A stretch of DNA of 64,000 nt from assembly GCA_933228895.1 (NCBI GenBank), contig CAKOGI010000034.1:1-64000 (forward strand). The letters are read 5' to 3'. Shown here piece after piece: positions 11,513 to 22,290 of this stretch. This DNA comes from Platycnemis pennipes. Its lineage: Eukaryota > Arthropoda > Insecta > Odonata > Platycnemididae. The position numbers and the translations under genes are program-made. Below the pieces are notes generated by a model that worked only from the letters and a program-made list of their open reading frames with translations, searched no databases and was not told the DNA's origin. Numbering within the stretch: position 1 is the first letter of the stretch; the number at the start of each line of letters is the position of its first letter.

Positions 11513-12240
11513 AACCCACACAGTACGGGATATTCCAGGGATATTCTATTTTCATCCCCAATATTCCTATTTGATCCCAGGGACATTGCGAACCATAATC
11601 GAACATTCCAAGAATATTCTAAAATGGTTCGCATGAGAATATCCCATTGAGAATATTCTAGGAATATTCTAAAAATATTCTCATGCGAATATCCCCGATG
11701 CGAATATTTGAGAATATTCTAGGAATATTCTGAAAAGGTTCGCATGAGAATATTCCCGCAGTGAATATTTGAGAATATTCTAGGAATATGCTATTATAGT
11801 TCGCACGGGTATATCCCTAATAAGAATATTTGAGAATATTCTAGGAATATTCTAAAAATGTGCGCAAGAGAATATCCCCGATGCGAATATTTGAGAATAT
11901 TCTAGGAATATTCTGAAAAGGTTCGCATGAGAATATTCCCGCAGTGAATATTTGAGAATATTCTAGGAATATGCTATTATAGTTCGCACGGGAATATCCC
12001 TAATGCGAATATTTGAGAATATTCAAGGAATATTCTAAAAATGTTCGCAAGAGAATATCCCCGATGCGAATATTTGAGAATATTCTAGGAATATTCTGAA
12101 AAGGTTCGCATGAGAATATTCCCGTAGTGAATATTTGAGAATATTCTAGGAATATGCTATTATAATATATAGTTCGCTAATATATAGCTATTATAATACT
12201 ATATATAGTTCGCACGGGAATATCCCTATTGCGAATTCCT
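11513..12240. repeat. GAATATTC higher-order tandem repeat
   Basis: Starts with a TIR-like end, CCCACACAGTACGGGATATTC. It then consists of about 61-bp monomers built on GAATATTTGAGAATATTCTA and GGAATATTCT separated by GC-richer CGCATGAGAATATTCCCG blocks. Three monomers form a higher-order unit of about 183 bp: equivalent points lie at 11697, 11880 and 12063. It ends in a decayed unit with TATATAG repeats. There is no coding sequence. Confidence 0.85.
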
Positions 12241-12317
12241 TGTTTACGACTTGTGATGGTGTAATTACGGAATGAAAATGCTTGTTATCCTCAGATAAAG
12301 CCATACACTGCAGGAAG

Positions 12318-12489
12318 TGTCGTTGTTTCACTTAAATAACTCGTAATTAAACTATACTTTCAGTCTATACACACTCAACACTTCGTTTTATTACATTCGT
12401 CTCACTTGACAACACATAAACAAAATTGTTTGTTACCTACATAAAATAAACTTTCAATAATGTATTCTTGTAAAATATAACTTTTAACA
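12318..12489 (-). repeat. copia 3' LTR
   Basis: 172 bp. On the minus strand it starts TGTTAAAAG and ends CGACA. It matches the LTR at 14870-15041 almost base for base (differences near both ends), implying a fairly recent insertion. Confidence 0.92.
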
Positions 12490-12502
12490 CTCCCCCTTAA
12501 CA
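12490..12502 (-). promoter_or_regulatory. Polypurine tract of the eIF5B-carrying copia
   Basis: On the minus strand, TTAAGGGGGAGTG lies immediately before the 3' LTR. This is the position and composition expected for the plus-strand DNA primer. Confidence 0.75.
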
Positions 12503-12574
12503 AATCAATTTTTGAACCTTTAAATTGACACACAACAATTAATAACCTTTTTACAAAAAACACAGTCAAATACA

Positions 12575-12680
12575 ACTCAATCCTAATCCATTAATAAAAT
12601 TTGAAGTTTTTACTCCACCTAATGCCTTCGTAAACAAATCTGCCAAATTGTTGGCTGATTTTACATATTTAAACATGACA
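12575..12680 (-). pseudogene. copia RNase H C-terminus
   Basis: The minus strand reads MFKYVKSANNLADLFTKAL, the conserved end of copia RNase H (normally xxNxADxxTK). It begins straight after the eIF5B fragment, in a different frame. The overlap at the joint is a GGAGGAGATG-like purine run, suggesting template switching at microhomology. Everything upstream in RT and RNase H is missing. Confidence 0.85.
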
Positions 12681-13370
12681 TCTCCTCCTTTATCTTCTTC
12701 AGAGCCTCCTGCATGGCTGCTATCGTCTTCTTTCCAGGCCCCTTCTTCTTGTCATCCTCTTTTGCCTCCTTGGCACCCTTTTTCTTCTTCTTGTCGTCCC
12801 CGTCGCCATCCTCTTTGGCCGCATCTTCCTTCTCCTCTTCGTCCACGGCAGCACCCCCAGCCTTCACTTTCTCCTCTGCTGCCTTGGCGCCTCAGCCTTC
12901 CCTTTCTCCTCTGCTGCCTTGGCGCTCTGCTCCTCTGTCTCGAGGGCGCCTTCCCCTTCTCCGCTGCAGCCTTCTCCACAGAAGCCTTGGATGCTGGTGC
13001 TCCAGCTGTTGCAGCTGCTGGACCCTCTTTCACCATACTCTTTCCATCTTCCTGACCCTCTTCTGCAGGTTTCTTGACCCCTTCCTGCTTCTTCACGGCC
13101 AACTTCTTCTGCTTTTCTCGATCTTTCTTCTCCTTCTTCTGCACAGCCGTCTTGACGGTCCCCTCGGCACCCTTAGCCAATTCCTCCTTTGGTGGTGCCG
13201 CGGCATCCGCCCCCTCCTTCCCCTTCTTCTTTGGCACTTCCTTCTCCTCAGCCTCCCCTTCTTTCGTGATACTTTCCCCCTCATCCTTCCTCACGCCCGT
13301 GTACTCAAACTCCAGCTCTGCCAGCATCTTCTCTACGTCCTCCTCACTACTACTTGCACTACTTAACGCT
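12674..13370 (-). pseudogene. eIF5B: Captured fragment of eukaryotic translation initiation factor eIF5B (N-terminal charged region)
   Basis: Lys/Glu/Ala-rich sequence in the same frame as the copia Gag-Pro. It contains GTVKTAVQKKEKKDREKQKK and, after a one-base frame change at about 12880-12960, DDKKKKKGAKEAKEDDKKKG followed by KKTIAAMQEALKKIKEE. The last block is the conserved linker of eIF5B just before its long charged coiled-coil, upstream of the GTPase domain. It corresponds to part of the N-terminal third of the protein. The frameshift lies next to a direct repeat of about 35 bp (CTTTCTCCTCTGCTGCCTTG twice). No intron is visible, consistent with capture from mRNA. The upstream joint (about 13350-13430) is uncertain. 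Confidence 0.8.
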
Positions 13371-14782
13371 ACTGCATTATAATTTCCATCCTTGTCACCA
13401 TCTCTATCACTTTTTGACTCTACACACCCTGTCGACACCATGGCCTTGTTCGACATTGCTTCTAGTATGTAAAGTCCCTCTCTCTCTGGAGCTTTAAAAA
13501 TATCTTCTCCCTTGAACCTTCCCACACAGAAATCAGCAAAAGTTTCGCATGAAATTCCCTTTTTCGCCAACTTTGAGCAAGATATAAGGTTATAATTGAA
13601 ATCTGGTACATATAAAACAGCCGTAAGTTCCAAAATTACGTTACCACACTTAGATGCTAACTCTACTCGTACCGTTCCCGTTCCTTCCACTTCAGCACTG
13701 CCGCTTCCCATATGTACGTAGCCTTTTATTGGTTTTAATGAAATAAATGCCGATTTGTCCTTGCAAATGTAGTCAGTCGATGCGTTGTCCAATATCCACT
13801 CATTGTCTTTCATTCTCATAGTCGTCAAATTCACTGCGTTTATACATGATATCGTCTTCATGCCGCTACATACCGATTTAGGTTCATAATCTTCTTCCTC
13901 CTTTTTCTTAATATCTTTATCTCTATTTTCCGCGCAGTCTCTCGCGAAATGACCACTCTCTCCGCAATTGAAACATTTTCGATTTCGAGGGCAATCTCTG
14001 GAAATGTGTCCCCACTTATTACAATTATAACACTTTCTATCATCATTGCTTCCATTTTTCTGCTCCATCGGTGGCCTGGTTTGGGTTGGGTGATAACCGC
14101 GATAGCTTTCCCGTTGTCCTCTCCATCCTTGGTTGAAATTAGACGTCAGCGCTCCGTGTACCGCCTTTTTTTCGTCACAGGCCATCTCGTCTTCTTGCAA
14201 TAATACAGCTTTAACTTTTCTTGTTGATAGCTCCCTGTCGCCACCCAGAATTGCAATGGTGACTCTGTGGGTATCGGGAAGACCTGCCAGGAATAGGCCT
14301 GCCAGCTGCTTGTCGTTGAGCTCTAATCCGTATCCTGCACTTTGGACCACTCTGTTCAAACCTTGTATCTTAGCCATATATTGATGCATCGTTTTCTCCG
14401 GCGTTTTCAGTACGTTCATCATTTGCTTCATGACCTTCAGGCATTTGGTCAATGTAAAAGATGTATGGATTTCCTTTAAAATGTCCCAAGCGTCCTTTGC
14501 AAAGTCGTTATCACCAATATCTTCAACATATTCCTTAGATACGTGTTTCAGTAGGAATGCTAGGGCCTTGCGATTCAGTCGTGCTTGATCGATATTTAAA
14601 TCATCAACTCGTTCTTCATCAAAACCGGGGTCTATGGCATTCCAACAGTTCTTTTCTATTAATTAAGCTTTCGCTACTTTGGACCAAGAATAATAATTTG
14701 TAGTATTTAGCTTTTCAATTCCATATTTCGTTGTGTCTCCGTCCGCCATCTTGATCTTTCCTTTATATTTTTCGCCGGCCAT
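13371..14782 (-). pseudogene. copia Gag-protease, nearly open
   Basis: Starts at ATG 14782 (or 14750, MADGDTTKYG). The frame is open to the eIF5B segment except for one TAA at 14663-14665. In order: UBN2-type copia Gag (YGIEKLNTTNYYSWSKVAK; LDDLN-like; MQYMAKIQGLNRVV), two CCHC knuckles (CYNCNKWGHISRDC and CFNCGESGHFARDC), and a protease domain. The protease motif reads ILDNASTDYIC, whereas active copia proteases have D-S/T-G-A; the Gly and one neighbouring residue are lost, so the enzyme is probably inactive. The downstream ALYVPDFNYNLISCSKL block is intact. Gag may still be able to assemble; that is inference. Confidence 0.85.
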
Positions 14783-14847
14783 CTATTCTTTCGTTTCCGC
14801 ACTTTCTAACAAATTTTTTCTCTTCTCAATTCTTTTTTACTTTTCAC

Positions 14848-14869
14848 TGAGCGCTCTGGGTCCATAACC
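14848..14869 (-). promoter_or_regulatory. copia primer-binding site (tRNA-iMet internal type)
   Basis: On the minus strand, directly after the 5' LTR, the sequence reads GGTTATGGACCCAGAGCGC. This resembles the complement of the anticodon-side half of initiator tRNA-Met (GGGTTATGGGCCCAG) used by insect copia, with one mismatch in the core. Confidence 0.75.
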
Positions 14870-15041
14870 TGTCGTTATTTCACTTAAATAACTCGTAATT
14901 AAACTATACTTTCAGTCTATACACACTCAACACTTCGTTTTATTACATTCGTCTCACTTGACAACACATAAACAAAATTGTTTGTTACCTACATAAAATA
15001 AACTTTCAATAATGTATTCTTGTAAAATATAACTTTCAACA
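14870..15041 (-). repeat. copia 5' LTR
   Basis: 172 bp, matching the 3' LTR. On the minus strand it starts TGTTGAAAG and ends ACGACA; it contains TTTATGTAGG and AATAAAACGAAG, the latter a candidate poly(A) signal. Confidence 0.92.
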
Positions 15042-17155
15042 GGAGTTCTTCGGTGAGTTTGAAAATAGCGCTCTGGAAACTACGTTCTTCCGCCGATGGC
15101 AGAGCGTTGGCGAAAAAACAAATGAGGAACGATTACCCATGCCGCCCATGCGAAACTTTGCTGAGCGCCATGTTATATTTTTCCCACTTTGTTGTTCGAC
15201 CGCCTCGTGCATAGACGCATAGTTCCCAAGCCTTGTGCTGCGATTCCTGTTATACATCACCTTAAACAGTTCTTTTAAGGACTTCATTTTTTTCATAATT
15301 TCACCTATCCCCTTCCTTATTTCAGTCCTACCTTTACTCCTTGTATCCTCGTCTACCCTACTTCAGCCCTTCCATTCCACCTTTCATCCTCATCTTTCCC
15401 TACCCTTGGCATTTAATCATCTTCATTTTCTCATTATCACCGATTCATCTCCCATTTCATTTTTCATCACCTGCTAAACATTCCATAGTGTTTGCGTCTG
15501 AAGTTGTTTTCCGGCCACTCCGGGGCTTCATCCAGCTCACCTCGTGGTGAAACACGCCATCGGTGGAGCAGTTACCGCTACTACTGCCTTTCCAGCAAAA
15601 TATCTGGTGAGTATTGACTGCTGAATTAGAACTAGTAAATGTTTTGCTAATATTTGAACGGTAATTCATGAATTTCACCGATTTTGTCGATCGCGTCTTA
15701 TTCTAGTATCCCTGCCATACGCCCTTGCGGTAGCTCGCAGGGTTTTACGTAGAGGTACATTTCATGATGAATAATATTATTATGTGCTAAATTTGTTTAA
15801 ATAATCGTGAACAGTTGGTCTACGTAGTAGGATGTTATCGTCGCCATTTCTAGCATTTTAAGTCTCGTACGGCTCGTTTACTATCCGCCGGCCTAACGGC
15901 CCACTCCAACTCCCGTGACATTCACGTGCAATGTGAGTTATGGCTACGATAGACCTTACGCTTACTCCACAGTAATTTGCAGAGAGATTATGTAAGGATT
16001 TGAATGAATGCATTGCTAACACTAGTACACCATGAGTTAAGACCAAGCTTTAACTAAACATTTTGACGAAAATATCGCGGTAATTATAATTACGTATCAG
16101 TCATTGAAATCGTAAATCAGTAATTAAAATACAATAGCATTAATAGTGAAGAACGCTTTGGTGTGAATTATCACATTTCTTGGTAGGCAATCAAGTATAT
16201 TGGGGGTGTTAAAAAATACTTAAGCCTCTTATATTTATTAATCAATAAATACTTAGTGAAAAAGTAAATGTATTTGAAGAAACACAATCCGAGGAAATGA
16301 GTTTGCATATGTTGAATGTGGTTCTTGCTTTACCTATACAGGTCAAAAAATTGCAGAAAAGTCTGAAATATTGGGAAGGATGTGTCTTCACATCTGATCT
16401 TCACACCCTTCATTCATAACAGAATTTTGAAATGTATGGTGCCACTCTAATATTGTAAAGTGATGTAATAGGGTGGTGTGGGCAGTGTTTAACGTGATGC
16501 ATGTTTGGGGGATACTTGTGCATACATGAACCAGTCATTTTATTGATGTTTTTTATTTCGTGTTGCAATGGTAGTAATCATGAGTAACAGTGATATTGGT
16601 ATAGTGGTTCTCGTTTCAGAAATCTTGATTTCTGGATAGGTATAATAGATATTCATTGCAGGTCAAAAAGGTTATTTGGTTAAGTAATGCTGTGTGATAA
16701 AGTTAGTAGTGTGTGTAGTTCGAAAAATTGTGTTTGGATTAACAGTCACACTGTGTTTTAGGTTCTAAGAATAGACTCAATGCATTTTCCCATTTGTGTA
16801 GCCATTGACATTAACACGCAATATTTTTAGTTTAATATCCTCACTTTGCTGAAAGACCCTGATTATATATGTAGGTATTCCACCTCTGATAGTCCTATAA
16901 GTTTTTGATGTTGGTGATAGATCTTCAGAAATTTTCAATCCTATTTTCCCAGTGAGATTTCCACAGTTAGCTTGAAGGTACTTGTTATGAACAATGATTT
17001 TTGATGATTCAAAAAAGGGAAAGACAGGTAGTGCTTTTAATGTTGTATAGCTCATTTGTGCATTCATAGGCTAATGTTAACAAAGTTTATTACTGAAAAA
17101 GATACAATATTAACTTAAAAGTATCATTCATTAGGTATACTTTACAACTTATACA
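15042..17155. other. No gene seen upstream of the transposase exon
   Basis: AT-rich DNA with short frames only. A promoter or 5' UTR exon of the downstream gene may lie here. The CTTACAG at 17162-17171 could be the acceptor of its first coding exon, in which case the start would be the ATG at 17183. No CACTA-type terminal repeat was recognised. Confidence 0.4.
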
Positions 17156-17182
17156 ATGTTACCTCTTACAGGTAATCACACC

Positions 17183-19362
17183 ATGATCAGAAAAAACAAA
17201 TTCTTGCATGAATTATCATCGAGACAGTTGAGGAGAATTGCAAATTCTGCAACAAAGAGGAGACTAGATAATTTAGTGCCCACTACATCTGGGAGAGATC
17301 TTCTGGTACCTAAAACCAGTTTGAATGACACCTACAATCATTCACCACCCTCTAATGATTCTTCCTTATGTCTCAATTCAATCAAAAGTGACATTGAGTC
17401 AGATTTTTGTGATATTAGTTCTCAAAATCCATCATTTGAAGATTTACCTGATGAATTATGCTTGAACGTACAAGACCCTGATTTGTCTGAATGTCTTTCT
17501 GAGAGGACCTTAATGGAAGACTACCAGCTGGAGTTAGGAACAGATAATGACTCAGATGATTCACAGATACATTCAGATATATCTGATAGTGACAGCTATT
17601 GCCATTCATCACCAATTAAGTCTGGGAATCTTGCATCAGATCTGGCCCGGTGGGCTACAGAGGAACAAGTACCTCACTCATCTGTGTCCAAGTTGTTAAG
17701 GATATTAAAGGAATGGGGTCATTGTGATTTGCCTTCTGATGCAAGGACACTCTTAAAAACCCCTAAGCAGAGTCTGATACGGATGGTTTGTCCTGGCCAT
17801 TATTGGCATAGAGAAATAGAAGAAGGAATAAAAAGTGTTTTATCCCAGCCAAGTGGACAGAGGCTGGGGAGTATTGAACTTGTCATTGCCATAGATGGAC
17901 TACCACTGTCCAAGTCATCCGGGAGTGCTATTTGGCCAATTTTGGGTTCTGTTATTCCATTTAAAGACATTTTTATTATCGGGGCTTATCATGGCATCAG
18001 AAAACCTGATAATGCAAATGAATTTTTGAGTGACTTCGTTGAAGATTTTCTTGCATTGGAGCAATCTGGTGTTAATTTCCATGGCAGAATCATGAATGTA
18101 ACCCTGAAATACATTGTATGTGATGCACCAGCTAAAGCATTTATACTCAATGTCAAGAACCATGGTGGTCATTCAAGTTGTACGAAATGTAAAGTTGAAG
18201 GGGCATATCTGGAGAGAAGGGTCTGTTTTCCCAATGTAAATGCACCAAAGAGGACAGATGAGGAATTTTTACTGAAAACTGATGAGGATTATCATCTGGG
18301 GTCAAGTGAACTTGAAAAAATTCCAAATTTTGGATTGGTCACCAATGTCCCCTTTGATTACATGCATCTTGTATGTCTTGGAGTGACGAAGACAGTATTA
18401 GGGTTGTGGCTGCATGGTGACCTTAAATATAGGCTTAACCATTTGAAAGTTAAAAGCATATCATCCAAATTAGAGAATCTGAAAAGTTTTGTGCCTAATG
18501 ATTCTGCTAGGAAACCAAGGAGTTTGGAGTATTTGAAACAATGGAAGGCTACAGAATTCCGTCAGTTTCTTTTATACTTTGGACCAATTGTTTTGAAAGA
18601 ACACTTAAAATCGTGCATTTACCACCATTTTGTATCCCTTTCTGTTGCCATAAGGGTTTTGTGTAGCCAGAGGCAAATCAAATCTCGTGTGACATATGCT
18701 GAGAAGTTGTTACACCATTTTGTTTCATCATTTGGAATAATCTATGGTGAACATTACATGTCACACAACATTCATGGTCTTCTGCACCTTGCTGAGGAAT
18801 CCAAAAAATTTGGATGCCTAGACTCTTTCAGTGCTTTTCCATTTGAGAATTATTTGCAAAAAATAAAGAAGCTCATTAGAAAAGCAGATAAACCCCTGCA
18901 ACAATTACACAGACGTTTAGCTGAAATTCAGCATTCTGGCCAGAAGTTACTTCCTACAGCTTCAAAAGGAACTGTGGATGAGAGGTCAATACATTTTGAT
19001 GGTCCTCTATTAGGTGATTTGACTGGGACCCAATACAAGTCATTGAAATTGTGTGGTTTTGAAATCATATGTAATTCCTTAAGTGATGGATTTGTGTACA
19101 CAGATGGTGGTTTAATTGTTTTTGTGAAGAATGTGGTAGAAGTATCAGGGAAGAGCATTTTTATTGTAGGGCTGGAGATGATGAAGATGGGTGATTTATT
19201 TGCTAAGCCATGTCGTTCATCAGAACTAGATATTTTCCGTATTCAAAGAGAACCTACTGAAGGACTTAAATTATGGGCAGTTGATGCGCTATTGGGCAAA
19301 TGTGCTGTTCTTCCAGTGACTGAAAAAGAGTGTTGTGCATTTTTGCTGCTTCATACTGACAG
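17183..19362 (+). CDS. CACTA (En/Spm-like) transposase, exon 1 of a transposase-DUF4806 fusion gene
   Basis: An uninterrupted block of 726 codons from ATG 17183 (an upstream in-frame ATG at 17156 overlaps a likely splice acceptor). Residues 1-150 are basic, then Ser/Asp-rich. From about residue 240 the order of the animal En/Spm (Tnp2-like) transposase appears: IELVIAIDGLPLSKSSGSAI with its first Asp, AYHGIRKPDNANEFLSDFVE, YIVCDAPAKAF with the second Asp, GGHSSCTKCKVEGAYLERR (a CxxC knuckle), VPFDYMHLVCLGVTKTVLG, MSHNIHGLLHL, and FPFENYLQ with the presumed acidic third residue. The donor CAG|GTTAGG ends the exon in phase 2. Without splicing the frame stops at 19384. The lack of any stop or frameshift in 2.2 kb contrasts with every other transposase here except the short one-exon fragments. 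Confidence 0.85.
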
Positions 19363-19495
19363 GTTAGGGCCCGTTTGTTCCTGAAATGTCTTGTTTCAAA
19401 TTCAAACATTGGTAAGCCAAAATATTTTAATTCAGAGTTAATTTATGGACCAGTGCTTTTAGAGACGGATAATCATGATTGAATTCTTTTTGCAG

Positions 19496-19713
19496 ATTTG
19501 AAATGTCTGTGGTTGAAATGCCATTTTGTGTGGTCGAATTCCACGATGGCCTTCAACTCATCCCTACAAAGTGGTTTGTGGATGAGAGTAGAAACTCTGC
19601 ATTCTTCCCTCGGTACTCCACCAACAAGGGATATTTTAAATCGGTGGAGTCTTTAGACTCACCTCAACATGACTGGCAGGAGTATCCTGTAGAAAAGGTT
19701 TTGGGTTATGCAA
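19496..19713 (+). CDS. Exon 2: N-terminus of the DUF4806-type protein
   Basis: After TTTTTGCAG; it joins exon 1 in frame (...LLHTD-R-FEMSVVEM). The translation MPFCVVEFHDGLQLIPTKWF and FFPRYSTNKGYFKSVES, then HDWQEYPVEKVLGYA, is the usual N-terminal module of insect DUF4806 proteins (F-x-V-V-x-F...V-P-x-x-W...W-x-x-Y-x-V). The MET at 19503 could serve as an independent start if the transposase exon is not joined. Donor CAA|GTAAGT. Confidence 0.85.
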
Positions 19714-19818
19714 GTAAGTGTTGCAGTTAGTTTTGTATGGATAAATGCCCAAGCCACCTGGTATTTATGGGGGGAATATCATAAAAAACTTCCTAGAATA
19801 ACTTCAAACCATTTGCAG

Positions 19819-20106
19819 GAAATTTCATAAGAGGAAAAGAGAAGCTGAAGGAGGCTGAATTTGACTCCGATATAAATACTGAGAGTGAGGAGGCTCAGAA
19901 GCTGAGGAGAAGGCAGAGGGCTGCTTATAAAGGAAGTCGAAACTCCAGCAGTGAAGATGAAGCCTCTGACTCAGAGCACCTGCCACCTTTTCCAATGCTT
20001 TCCAGTGAACGTGAAACTGAGAGAGCTGTGAAGAGGAGGAGGCTAGAAAGCTGTACAGAAAAATCGTCTCAGGCTCCTATTCAAGGAAGCAATAGTGCAA
20101 TGAATG
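19819..20106 (+). CDS. Exon 3: charged linker of the DUF4806 protein
   Basis: Begins after ATTTGCAG. It reads FIRGKEKLKEAEFDSDINTE, a motif regularly found after the N-terminal module of this family, then an RRRQRAAYKGSR basic stretch, a Ser/Glu run and a KRRRLES basic patch (possible nuclear signal). Donor ATG|GTAAGT, phase 1. No stop or shift. Confidence 0.82.
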
Positions 20107-20367
20107 GTAAGTAAAAAGTTATAACACCCCTTATTTCTTTTTTCATGTTCATCTGTAATATAGGGTGCTATGTGCCAGGAAGTGGTAGTAATCTACCTCA
20201 GCGCAGTATTTTGTGGAGATATGACAACAGTATCACTAGCAATAATCTTTTGATTCCATATAATTTAGCGGATAATCTTAGAACTTTTGGGAGTAAGCTT
20301 TACATTTTGTAATTAACAGTTTTGAGTAGAGTAGTTTTAAAAATTTCTCTTGTTCCGATCTTCTCAG

Positions 20368-20415
20368 ATGGTGATTTTGACGAGACCCTCCAAGAGAAAG
20401 AAAGTGAACAAATTA
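20368..20415 (+). CDS. Exon 4: 48-bp acidic mini-exon
   Basis: After TTCTCAG, ends at GTAAGT. In frame with its neighbours it reads DGDFDETLQEKESEQI. The phases (1 in, 1 out) fit both neighbouring exons, which is the main evidence for it. Confidence 0.72.
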
Positions 20416-20757
20416 GTAAGTGTAATGTTAGCGTTAACCTATACCTTTGCAAAGAATGAGGAGTGGACTTTGTAAAGGACAGTATGTCCTTCTCTCATTA
20501 AACTTGTGATTTGAGATGCTATAGCAAGTAATAAGGAGTGGACTTTGTAAAGGACAGTATGCCCTTCTCTCATTAAACTTGTAATTTGAGATGCTATAGC
20601 AAAACATTTTCTCTAGTTTTGTTCCCTTTATAATGGGAACTAGTTCAAAACACTGCTTTTGTAATGTATCAATGGAATGAAATAGTGTAAGAAATCCATT
20701 TTAATTTTTATTGTTCATATCTGTGAACAGAGAAATATATACATAACTTTTTTTTAG

Positions 20758-20999
20758 GCAATGCTGACATATTGAAGGAGCTGATAAAACTAAATATCAA
20801 AATGAATGCCATCATGTCCACCCAAAAAGAAGTGCTGAGAAGAATAGGGTTACTGGAGAAGATAGGTGAAGGGACAGGTGAAATAGTGGCAGGAAATGAG
20901 GGTGAAGTTGTGGCAATGTCGCTACCAATCAATTCTCTGAGACAGCTTCTTGAGCTTGAAGACCAGCTGAAAGGAGACAAGAAGCATGGCCAAATCCTG
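20758..20999 (+). CDS. Exon 5: coiled-coil and start of DUF4806
   Basis: After TTTTTTAG. It encodes ILKELIKLNIKMNAIMSTQK, a heptad-like helix typical of the segment preceding DUF4806, then the domain start MSLPINSLRQLLELEDQLKG. Donor CTG|GTAGGT, phase 0. The following intron is 6.5 kb because a P element has inserted in it. Confidence 0.85.
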
Positions 21000-22290
21000 G
21001 TAGGTTCCTTTTTTTAAGGATTTCAATGAAAAGAATTTAAGCTGTCTTTACCATTTCATTTTACAAGTGAATCAATGCTGATGACTGGAGTGAATGAATT
21101 TGTAAGAAATATATTTCTTTACACAATGAAAAAAATTCACACCAAGTCCCTTAAAAGAACTGCCAGAAACTAAGATCAGCCAACCCTTGTGCACGGGGAT
21201 GCAACACCCGGCTTAACAGCAAGGCTCAGCAGTGGTGCTGCCATCGCAGCGGTGCAGACAGCTCACGACATAGTACGCGAACGGCACCAGCGGCGAGCGT
21301 TGGTACTAAATCAACTTGTATTAGTGTACTGGCGCTTATTTCAAATAGATTCCATTCATTAATAAAGTCTTAAGGTTGCATTTCACTGAATTATACTCCG
21401 ACCGTTGTTATCGTCGATGCTGCGCTGGAAGGCGTTGAAAGTAATGACTCCATCAGACAATTGCAGTTCACTCCTTAAAAATATTTGCATGCAATGACAA
21501 ACATATGCATACATATGTAGCCTTCAGAGAAATCTGTGCTAAGTTTCTTTTTCTCAGCATAATTCAATAATTAATATTAACGCACTTACACTTAGGAATA
21601 TAATTGCACAAATGTATGAATAAGGATAGTCGAAAATTTTATAATGAACAAATATGACTTTATTTATCAAAAAATCACCTACAAAGGTGGGGATCCACAA
21701 CCATTTGGGGTTCTAACCATTATTTGAGCTACAATTTTAATCAGGAGGGAAATAATGTCAAAACTTATAAACATCTAATACACTAATGCATATACTAGAA
21801 TTTCTGTAAATGCAAGTCTGAACAGTCAATGGAAAACAAGGTCATCAATATATCAGCTTCATATGTGCGTACAACATATTGAGAAATGCTCCCCGATAAG
21901 GCCCCATAGACTACACACATTTAAGTTGCAAATTATTTCAACATTCTTTGATGAAGGCAGGTATGCCCGCAAAGGTACATGAATGCAAATCAAATAAAAA
22001 TATTAACAATTCATGAAAATTTTCGCAGTCCATGTTCATGGTAATATGGTTTAGAATTAAGGATTAGGCAAACAAAGATCAGGAATATCGTTGTGATTCA
22101 GTTTAATACCAGAATGGCGGTGCTGATTAATGCTGAAGTGAACACATTCGGGAGCCAGATTTGAAAATATTTTCAATGGGAAGTGCTGGCAGCTCATCAT
22201 TACAGGCTGCCCTAATCCATTGTTTACATCTGAAAATGAGAAATAACTAACATTAGACAACATTCATTTTACTGTCATTTCTATTAACTT

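Larger units (their letters stand above)
12318..15041 (-). mobile_element. Ty1/copia retrotransposon carrying an eIF5B cDNA fragment
   Basis: A complete LTR element of 2,724 bp read on the minus strand. Two 172-bp LTRs (12318-12489 and 14870-15041) are nearly identical. Between them, in element order, are a tRNA-iMet-type primer site, Gag, a degenerate protease, a stretch of host eIF5B coding sequence, the last approximately 35 codons of RNase H, and a polypurine tract. Integrase, RT and most of RNase H are missing, so it must have moved, if at all, with enzymes supplied in trans. The flanks (GGAAG on the left, GGAGT on the right) do not give a perfect 5-bp target duplication. Confidence 0.9.

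Noticed and set aside
12713..13366. 217-codon and other long plus-strand frames opposite the eIF5B segment
   Set aside because: Leu/Ser/Pro-rich shadow frames of a Lys/Glu-rich coding strand; the minus strand has the recognisable protein.
12313..15046. Target duplication for the eIF5B-carrying copia (GGAAG / GGAGT)
   Set aside because: Only the first three bases agree; not accepted as a 5-bp duplication. LTR limits rest on the two LTRs instead.
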